Assembly (NCBI RefSeq): GCF_021462505.1
Contig: NZ_JAKEDV010000009.1
Location: 1 to 64,000, forward strand
Length of the DNA stretch: 64,000 nucleotides
From: Thermus brockianus
Lineage (GTDB): Bacteria > Deinococcota > Deinococci > Deinococcales > Thermaceae
Direction: 5' to 3'
The translations under genes were made by a program, and so were the position numbers. How positions within the stretch are numbered: the first letter of the stretch is position 1; each line of letters starts with the position of its first letter. Below, in pieces: positions 58,070 to 64,000 of this stretch. The notes beneath the pieces are model-generated. The model worked only from the letters and a program-made list of their open reading frames with translations, searched no databases and was not told the origin of the DNA.

Positions 58070-58867
58070 TTACCGCCTGGGGTCCAGCCGGTCCCGTAGC
58101 CCGTCCCCCAAGAGGTTGAAGCCGAGGACGGCCAGGGTGAGGGCGAGGCCCGGGACCAGGGCGGGGTAAGGGGAGAGGGGGAGGAAGCTTTGCGCCTCCC
58201 GGAGCATCCGGCCGAGGCTTGGGGCGGGGGGCTGGACGCCGAGGCCCAGGTAGGCGAGGGCGGCCTCGGCCAGGAGGGCGGCTGCGAAGGCTAGGCTCGC
58301 CTGGACCAGGAGGGGCCCGAGGAGGTTGGGGAGGATGTGGCGGAGGAGGATGCGCCCCCTCGAGGCCCCTAAGGCCACGGCCGCCTCCACGAAGGGGGCG
58401 CTCCGGAGGGCCATGGCCCCGGCGCGGGCCACCCGGAAGAAGGCGGGCACCATGGATAGCCCCACCGCCAGCATGCTGCTCAAGGCCCCGGGGCCCAGGA
58501 GGGCGGCGAAGAGGAGGGCGAGGAGAAGGCCGGGCAGGGCGTAGAGGGCCTCCATGAGGAGGCTTAGGGCCCCGTCCACCAGGCCCCCCAGGTACCCGGC
58601 GAGGAGCCCCAAGGGGACCCCCAGGCCAAACCCCACCGCCACGGCGATGCCCCCCACCCAAAGGGCGTTTCTGGCCCCGTGGAGGACCCGCGCCAGGAGG
58701 TCCCGGCCCAAGGGGTCCGTGCCCAGGGGGTGGTCCGGGGAAGGAGGGCTTAGACGGCGGAGGAAGTCCGGGGCGTTGGGGTCCACGGGGTAGAGGAAGG
58801 AGGCCAGGGCCAGGAGGAGGAAGAGGCCCACGAGGAGGCTTCCCAAGAGGAGGCTTGGCCTAGGCAT
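58070..58867 (-). CDS. Peptide-type ABC transporter permease (DppC-like)
   Basis: A 265-aa permease with the DppC pattern: APDFLRRLSPPSPDHPLGTD, LGRDLLARVLHGARNALWVG, and the EAA loop EAAVALGASRGRILLRHILP. It overlaps the DppB-like gene by 8 nt and is the last gene of the SBP-DppB-DppC operon. Confidence 0.9.
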   Translation of the reverse strand: MPRPSLLLGSLLVGLFLLLALASFLYPVDPNAPDFLRRLSPPSPDHPLGTDPLGRDLLARVLHGARNALWVGGIAVAVGFGLGVPLGLLAGYLGGLVDGALSLLMEALYALPGLLLALLFAALLGPGALSSMLAVGLSMVPAFFRVARAGAMALRSAPFVEAAVALGASRGRILLRHILPNLLGPLLVQASLAFAAALLAEAALAYLGLGVQPPAPSLGRMLREAQSFLPLSPYPALVPGLALTLAVLGFNLLGDGLRDRLDPRR

Positions 58868-59795
58868 ACGCCACCCGGGGGTCCAGAAGGCCGTAGAGGA
58901 GGTCCACGAGGAGGTTGAAGAGGACGATGAGGCAGGCCATGGCGAGGACCAGGCCCTGGAGGAGGGGGTAGTCCCGGGCCTCCAGGGCGGTGAGGGCCAG
59001 GCTCCCGAGGCCGGGGAGGGCGAAGACCGCCTCCACCACCACCGCCCCCGTGAGGAGGAAGCCCCCCTCGAGGCCTAAAAGGGTCACTAGGGGAAGGCTT
59101 GCCGGTTTCAGGGCGTGCTTCCAAAGCACCCGCCCCTCGGGGACCCCCTTGGCCCGGGCGGTGCGGATGTAGTCCTGGGAGAGGACCTCCAGGAGGCTCG
59201 CCCGGGCCATGCGGAAGAGGAGGGCGGCCCGGGAGAGGGCCAGGGTGAAGGCGGGGAGGAGGAGGTGGCGGAGGGCCTCTAAGGGCCTTTCCCAGCCCGG
59301 GAAGCCGCTTGCGGGGAGAAGGGGAAGGTGGACGGCGAGGAGGTAGAGGAGGGCCACCCCGAGGAAAAAGGTGGGGAGGGACTGGAGGAAGGCCATGAGG
59401 CCGCTTAGGGCCAGGTCCCAAAGGGGAAAGCGGAGGGCGAGGAGGGCGAGGGGGAGGGAGAGGGCCAGGCTACCCCCAAGCCCCAGGAGGACCAGGGCCA
59501 AGGAGAGGGGAAGCCTCTCCCAGAGGAGTTCCGCCACGGGCTTCCCGTAGCGGATGGACTCCCCCAGCTCCCCCCGGAAAACCCCCTCTAGCCAGTCCAG
59601 GTAGCGCGCCAGGGGGGGCTTGTCCAGGCCCAAGGAGCGCTCCAGGGCGGCCCGGGCCTCGGGGGAGGCCTCCAGGCCCAGGATGGCCTGCACGGGGTCC
59701 CCAGGCAGGAGGAGGAGGAAGGCGAAGACCAAGGTGGCGGAAAGCCAGAGGGTGAAGAGGGCGAGGAGGAGGCGGCGGAGGAGGAAGCCCCGCAT
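58860..59795 (-). CDS. Peptide-type ABC transporter permease (DppB-like)
   Basis: A 311-aa permease of the DppB type, with LLLPGDPVQAILGLEASPEA, LALDKPPLARYLDWL-like block at about residue 52, and the EAA-loop YIRTARAKGVPEGRVLWKHA. Six helices. No ATPase gene follows in the window, so ATPases must be encoded elsewhere, as is common for Thermus peptide importers. Confidence 0.9.
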   Translation of the reverse strand: MRGFLLRRLLLALFTLWLSATLVFAFLLLLPGDPVQAILGLEASPEARAALERSLGLDKPPLARYLDWLEGVFRGELGESIRYGKPVAELLWERLPLSLALVLLGLGGSLALSLPLALLALRFPLWDLALSGLMAFLQSLPTFFLGVALLYLLAVHLPLLPASGFPGWERPLEALRHLLLPAFTLALSRAALLFRMARASLLEVLSQDYIRTARAKGVPEGRVLWKHALKPASLPLVTLLGLEGGFLLTGAVVVEAVFALPGLGSLALTALEARDYPLLQGLVLAMACLIVLFNLLVDLLYGLLDPRVAYA

Positions 59796-61277
59796 CTAGC
59801 GCGCCAGGTAGACCCGGGTCACGTTGAGGCTCGGGGTGGGTTGGTTCGTCCACCAGCCCATCACCTCCCGGCGCATGGCGGCCAAGTAGGGGGCGTTCAT
59901 CACCCAAAGGTTCACCGCGTCCTGGGCGAGGAGGCGTTGCATCTCCTTCATGAGCTCGCAGGCCCGTTTGGGGTCCGGGGTGCGCAGGTACTGGGTGTAG
60001 AGCTCCCGGAACCTGGGGGAGTCGTAGCGGAAGTAGTAGTTGGGGTTGGCGTAGATCCCGATGTCGTTGGGCTCGGAGTGGCCGATGATGGTCATCTGGT
60101 AGTCCGCCCCCCGGAAGACCCGAGAAAGCCAGGTGGCCCACTCCACCACCTCGAGGCGGGCCTGGACCCCGATCTGGCCGAGCTGGGCGGCGATGGCCTC
60201 CCCAAGCCGCCTTTCGTAGGGGTAGGGGGCGGCGAGGGTGAAGGTGAAGCGCAAGGGGTTGCCCGGCCCATACCCTGCCTCCTGCAGGAGGGCCCGGGCC
60301 CGGGCGGGGTCGTAGGGGTAGTAGCCGGAGAGGTCCTCGTAGCAACTCTCCCCCGGGGAGCGGTGGCTTCCGATGGGCGTGCCGTAGCCCAGCATCACCC
60401 CCTCCACCAGGGCCTTCTTGTCCACGGCGTGCTGGATGGCCCGGCGCACCCGGGGGTCGTTGAAAGGGGGGCGGCTGTTGTTCATCCCTGCGGTGATCTC
60501 CGTGGTGGTGAAGCCCGTGACCACCTTGAAGGCGGGGTCCCGCCCGAGCACCAGGGCGTTTTCCGGGCTCACCCCGAGGCCGATCACGTGGATGTCCCCG
60601 GCCCTTAAGGCGGCGATTTGGGCGTTGGCGTCGGGAAGGAAGCGGAAGAAGACCCGGTCCAGGTAGGGGAGGCCGGGCTCGTAGTACCCCTCAAACCGCT
60701 CCAGCCGCACCCCCACCCCCCGCTCCCAGGCCACGAAGCGGAAGGGGCCGGTGCCGATGGGGTTTGTCCGCTGCGCCTCCACCCGCCCCTTGGGGCCGAT
60801 CACGGAGTCGGGACGGGCCAAGTTGAACAGGAAGTCCTGGTTGGGCTGGCGCAGGCGGAAGACCACGGTGTAGGGGTCTTTGGTCTCCACGCTCTGGATG
60901 TCCTGGTAGTACTCGGGGTGGGTGTGGCCGGACCTGGGGTCCCGGGCCCGGTTGAACTTGTAGACCACGTCCTCGGCGGTGAAGGGGCTCCCGTCGTGGA
61001 AGCGCACCCCCTTCCGCAGGTAAAAGGTCCAGGTGAGGCTGGAGGGGCTTCCCTGCCAGCGCTCCGCCAGGGCGGGAACGATCTCCCCCTTCTCGTTGAA
61101 CTTCACCAGGCCCTGGAGGACGTTGTCGTAGAGCATCCGGGCGATCTCTTGGCTGGTGGAGGCGGTGGGGTCCAGGACCGGGGGCTCGGCCAGGATGGCC
61201 ACCCGAAGCTCCCCGCCCCGGGTCTGGGCCAGGGCGAGGGAGAAGCCGAGAGCGAGCATCGCCAGGGTGCGCTTCAT
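59796..61277 (-). CDS. Peptide-type ABC substrate-binding protein
   Basis: A 493-aa SBP_bac_5 protein with signal peptide (RTLAMLALGFSLALAQ), ELRVAILAEPPVLDPTAS, WTFYLRKGVRFHDGSPFTAE and DPRVRRAIQHAVDKKALVEG. No lipobox cysteine is evident. Likely imports di/oligopeptides or a related ligand (nickel and glutathione binders share the fold). It precedes the DppB-like gene with no gap. Confidence 0.9.
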   Translation of the reverse strand: MKRTLAMLALGFSLALAQTRGGELRVAILAEPPVLDPTASTSQEIARMLYDNVLQGLVKFNEKGEIVPALAERWQGSPSSLTWTFYLRKGVRFHDGSPFTAEDVVYKFNRARDPRSGHTHPEYYQDIQSVETKDPYTVVFRLRQPNQDFLFNLARPDSVIGPKGRVEAQRTNPIGTGPFRFVAWERGVGVRLERFEGYYEPGLPYLDRVFFRFLPDANAQIAALRAGDIHVIGLGVSPENALVLGRDPAFKVVTGFTTTEITAGMNNSRPPFNDPRVRRAIQHAVDKKALVEGVMLGYGTPIGSHRSPGESCYEDLSGYYPYDPARARALLQEAGYGPGNPLRFTFTLAAPYPYERRLGEAIAAQLGQIGVQARLEVVEWATWLSRVFRGADYQMTIIGHSEPNDIGIYANPNYYFRYDSPRFRELYTQYLRTPDPKRACELMKEMQRLLAQDAVNLWVMNAPYLAAMRREVMGWWTNQPTPSLNVTRVYLAR

Positions 61278-61299
61278 GGGTTCCTCCCTTAGGGAAAGC

Positions 61300-62409
61300 C
61301 TACCACAGGGTTCCAGGGGTGGCGCCCTCGCCCCCCAAGAGGCCCCGCTTCCTGGCCTCGAGGTCCAGCCCCACCGCCTCCAAAAGCCGCTTGGCCTCTG
61401 TGAGGTCGTGGGTCCAGGTTTCCACGTAGCCCCGAAGCGTTTCTCGGTTCAGGGGGCGGAGGGGGCTCGGCTCAAAGCGGTTCCGCCCTCGGATGAGAAA
61501 CCAGGCTTCGCTTCCCCTAAAGGCCGCCCAGAAGGGCTTCCCCAGGGCCTTTCTGAAGGCCACCAAAGCCTCTTGCACCCTTGGGGTCAGGAGCTTCCTG
61601 GCCTCTATCTGGTCCCCGTAGACGTCAAAGAGCTGCTCAAACTCCCCCGACTCCAGGGCCACCCGCTCCCTAGGCCCCACGCCGGGCTTCCAGAGGCCAA
61701 GGCCGTAGAGGAGGAAGGGGAGGCTTAGGAGGGCGAAGCCCCCCACCACGAGGGGGAGTTCCGCCTTATCCCCTTCGCCAAAGGTAACGCCAAGGACGAA
61801 AATCCCCCAGAAGAGGGCCAGGAAGCCGAGGACGAGGGCGGGAGAGGCCCCACCCGCCTGTACCCCCGCCCCTTGGGGGGCGAGGCGTACCTCCTGGGGA
61901 AAGGCGAAGGGGAGGGAGAAGCGGTAGAGGGTCCCTTGGAAGATTTGGACGTAGCGGGTGCCGTTCTTGGTGCGTTGCTTTTGGTAGAGGGCGATGTCCC
62001 CCGAGCGGAAGGCGAAGGGGCCCACTTGCCCCTCCAGGAAGTCCTCGCTTTCATAGCGGTCCGCCCGGGGAAGGAGGCCCGAGGCCTCCACGTCCTCCCG
62101 GGACAGGCCGGAGGAGGGAAAGTAGGTGAAGCCCAGGGCTTCCGCCAGGGGCTTGGCGAGCTTCCACTTGAGGGTGGAGCGGAGGACGTGGAGGCGCCAC
62201 AGGGCGAGCCCCGGGGGGATGGCCACGAGGAGGGTCCAGAGGGTGCCTAGCCCCCGGACTCCGATAGCCTGGAAAGCCTTCAGGAGGAGGTAGGCCCAGA
62301 AGGGGGTGAGGAGAAGGAGGACCCCCGCCAGGAGGAGTTCCCGCCTCCTTTGGGCCTCCAGGGGGGCGAGCTTGGCCTCGAGGGCGGCCAGGATTTCTTC
62401 TTTCTCCAC
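61300..62409 (-). CDS. DUF3137-like membrane protein
   Basis: A 369-aa protein with four predicted membrane segments in pairs (near 23-42, 52-70, 190-208 and 218-240: ELLLAGVLLLLTPFWAYLLL, LGTLWTLLVAIPPGLALWRL, ALVLGFLALFWGIFVLGV, AELPLVVGGFALLSLPFLLY) and a cytoplasmic C-terminal domain. DUF3137 is often paired with LemA, which is the case here (11-nt gap). Function unknown. Confidence 0.75.
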   Translation of the reverse strand: MEKEEILAALEAKLAPLEAQRRRELLLAGVLLLLTPFWAYLLLKAFQAIGVRGLGTLWTLLVAIPPGLALWRLHVLRSTLKWKLAKPLAEALGFTYFPSSGLSREDVEASGLLPRADRYESEDFLEGQVGPFAFRSGDIALYQKQRTKNGTRYVQIFQGTLYRFSLPFAFPQEVRLAPQGAGVQAGGASPALVLGFLALFWGIFVLGVTFGEGDKAELPLVVGGFALLSLPFLLYGLGLWKPGVGPRERVALESGEFEQLFDVYGDQIEARKLLTPRVQEALVAFRKALGKPFWAAFRGSEAWFLIRGRNRFEPSPLRPLNRETLRGYVETWTHDLTEAKRLLEAVGLDLEARKRGLLGGEGATPGTLW

Positions 62410-62419
62410 CTAGCCCTCC

Positions 62420-62986
62420 CTACCCGAAGAGCTTCCCCAAGTCGGGCCTTTCCCGCTCTTCTTCGGGGACCGTGAAGACGGGCTTGCGCCCTAGGCCCAT
62501 GAGGGGGGCGAGGAGGCGGCCCGGCAGTTGCTCAATGGCGTTGTTGTAGTCCGTCACCGCCTGGTTGTAGAAGCGCCGGGCAGCGGCCAGGGAGTCCTCC
62601 ACCTCCGTGAGGGCGGCTTGGAGTTGCAGGAAGTTCTGGCTCGCCTTTAGGTCCGGGTAGGCCTCCGCCCGGAGGCGCACCTGGGCGAGGAGGCGGGAGA
62701 GCTCTCCTTCCAGCCGGAAGTCCTCTTCGGGCTTGCCCTCCCTTAGGGCCATAGAAGCTTTCTCCCGGAGCTCCACGAGCCTCTCCAAAAGCTCCCGTTC
62801 GTGGGCCATGTACCGTTTCACCGCCTCCACCAGGTTGGGGATGAGGTCGTGGCGCTTCTTGAGGTAGGCCTCCACGGCGCCAAGGGCGTTTTCCACCTGG
62901 TTTTTGCGGGCGATGAGGGCGTTGTAGGTGAGAAAGCCCCCCAAGACGAGGAGCGCCACCAACCCTAGCACGATAGCCAGGTCCAT
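62420..62986 (-). CDS. lemA: LemA family protein
   Basis: A 188-aa protein with an N-terminal membrane segment (LAIVLGLVALLVLGGFLTYN) and the LemA coiled region ENALGAVEAYLKKRHDLIPN, LVEAVKRYMAHERELLERLV. The function is unclear, linked to envelope signalling in other bacteria. Just upstream of the DUF3137 gene. Confidence 0.87.
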   Translation of the reverse strand: MDLAIVLGLVALLVLGGFLTYNALIARKNQVENALGAVEAYLKKRHDLIPNLVEAVKRYMAHERELLERLVELREKASMALREGKPEEDFRLEGELSRLLAQVRLRAEAYPDLKASQNFLQLQAALTEVEDSLAAARRFYNQAVTDYNNAIEQLPGRLLAPLMGLGRKPVFTVPEEERERPDLGKLFG

Positions 62987-63032
62987 CCTGTCCCTCCCCC
63001 TCCATCCTAAAGACCTAGGCCTTCCAGGGGCC

Positions 63033-64000
63033 CTACGCCAGGTAGAGCACCGCTAGGGCGGCGTAGACCCGGGCCGCCAGGACCACCTCCTCGAGGTCCA
63101 CCCACTCGTCCACCTGGTGGGGAAGGGTCTTCCTCCCTGGCCCCATGACCACCACGGGAAGCCCGCCCCAGGCCCTGAGGAAGGTGCCGTCCGTGGCCCC
63201 CGGCACCCCGCCAAGCCGCACGGACAGGCCTAGGAGCCTCAAGGCCTCCTCCGCCGCCTGGACCAGGGGGTCGTCCCGGGGGGTTTCCACGGGGGGGCGG
63301 TCCTCGAGGACCTCCACCCCTACCCCGGAGAGGGCTTCCAGCTCCCTTACCAAGCCATGATGGTCCACCCCGGGCACGGTGCGGACGTCCAGGGCCACCT
63401 CCGCCCGGCCGGGGATGACGTTGAGTTGCCCCTCCCCGGCGCTTGCCAGGAAGCGGGTGGGGGTGAGGTAGGGCGGGCCCAGGTAAGGGTGGGGGTGGGC
63501 CTTCTGCAGGCGCTCCTCCAGGTCCTTTAGCGCCACCACGAAGCAGGCCGCCTTGGGGATGGGGTTTTCCCCGGCGTAGGGCATGGCCCCGTGGGCCATC
63601 TTTCCCGGGAAAAGGAGGCGGAGGCGCAGGGCCCCCTTTTGCCAGAGGCAGACCTCCATCTCCTCGGGCTCCGCCACCAAGGCCCCCCGGAAGCCCTCCG
63701 CCAGCCCCGCCCGGAGGAAGGCTTTGACCCCGAGCATCATCCCCTCCTCGTCCGCCAGGGCGGCGAGGCGAAGGGGGCGCTTGGGTTTTCCCAGGGCCCG
63801 CTTCACCGCCAGCATGGCCCCCACCAGGGCGGCGAGGCCCCCCTTCATGTCGCAACTTCCCCGGCCGTAGAGCCTCCTTCCCTCCACCACCCCGGCGTAA
63901 GGGGGATGGGTCCAAAGGGCCTCATCCCCTGGGGTGACCACGTCCGTGTGGCCCTCGAGGAGGAGCCCCCCCTCGCCCTCCCCCAGGTCCGCCACCAGGT
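63033..64000 (-). CDS. M20-family metallopeptidase/deacylase (N-terminus outside window)
   Basis: Zinc hydrolase of the ArgE/DapE/CPG2 group, 320+ aa in the window with the N-terminus beyond 64000. Metal ligands: LLLEGHTDVVTPGD (His), LYGRGSCDMKGGLAALV (Asp), ALADEEGMMLG (Glu pair) and LPHQVDEWVDLEE near the C-terminus (His). The dimerisation domain includes GEGQLNVIPGRAEVALDVRT. Substrate (N-acyl amino acid or peptide) not fixed. Confidence 0.88.
   Translation of the reverse strand, partial: LVADLGEGEGGLLLEGHTDVVTPGDEALWTHPPYAGVVEGRRLYGRGSCDMKGGLAALVGAMLAVKRALGKPKRPLRLAALADEEGMMLGVKAFLRAGLAEGFRGALVAEPEEMEVCLWQKGALRLRLLFPGKMAHGAMPYAGENPIPKAACFVVALKDLEERLQKAHPHPYLGPPYLTPTRFLASAGEGQLNVIPGRAEVALDVRTVPGVDHHGLVRELEALSGVGVEVLEDRPPVETPRDDPLVQAAEEALRLLGLSVRLGGVPGATDGTFLRAWGGLPVVVMGPGRKTLPHQVDEWVDLEEVVLAARVYAALAVLYLA

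Overview
The window is about 70% GC, uses many GTG and TTG starts and overlapping ATGA/GTGA junctions, and carries several genes with a -10 box only 6-8 nt before the start codon. This fits Thermus. An iteron-type replication origin with its Rep gene, a parAB locus, CRISPR-accessory genes and a complete-looking cobalamin cluster point to a Thermus megaplasmid of the pTT27 type; that replicon assignment is inference, while the gene content is read from the sequence.

Layout. 1-8353: a defence-like island on the + strand holding a Fic protein (cut by the window edge), a DUF1156 DNA methylase, a HigB/RelE-like toxin, an Xre antitoxin, a SecB-like protein with an N-terminal HTH, and a DUF499 ATPase. 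8444-26540: the B12 locus. cobB-cobO-cobS-cobT run leftward. cobC, a cobalamin riboswitch, a NiCoT cobalt transporter, cbiD-C-ET-L-F-H-G-X, a DUF3209 gene, cobA, cbiB, cobD, an MNT/HEPN pair and a cobQ-cobU fusion run rightward. Almost all junctions overlap, so translation is probably coupled. No cbiJ was found. 26652-36214: a secreted DUF4397 protein, a methyltransferase, a coiled-coil protein, a hydrolase, a CrtI-like oxidoreductase, a second HEPN/MNT pair with a frameshifted HEPN gene, two SDR proteins, a flavin reductase-like protein, a YceI protein and a UV-damage endonuclease.

36183-43241 is the plasmid maintenance core: a truncated parB copy, a PIN/DUF2281 module with a stop codon in the PIN gene, intact parB and parA, an unknown membrane-anchored protein, cas6, a CARF-protein fragment, an iteron array with an AT-rich flank, and rep. 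Both parB copies contain a perfect 26-bp palindrome whose arms differ between copies by paired, compensating changes. 43349-45226 holds a frameshifted tnpB element abutting the C-terminal part of a second CARF-type gene fragment. An intact can1 (cyclic-oligoadenylate-activated nuclease) follows at 45230-47110.

47107-50073 is a tightly packed five-gene leftward operon of unknown function: a secreted protein, a coiled coil, a membrane protein, a possible VWA-like protein and a protein with an R-N-x3-H HEPN motif. Next come an AbrB/PIN module and a transposase remnant. 51464-58012 reads leftward as one long run: cyclase, CMD protein, a complete ABC importer, then a decaying TRAP transporter (dctP with frameshifts and a stop, dctM with an in-frame amber). 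58070-64000 holds a peptide-type ABC importer, a DUF3137/LemA pair and an M20 peptidase cut by the window end. No rRNA, tRNA or CRISPR array was recognised.
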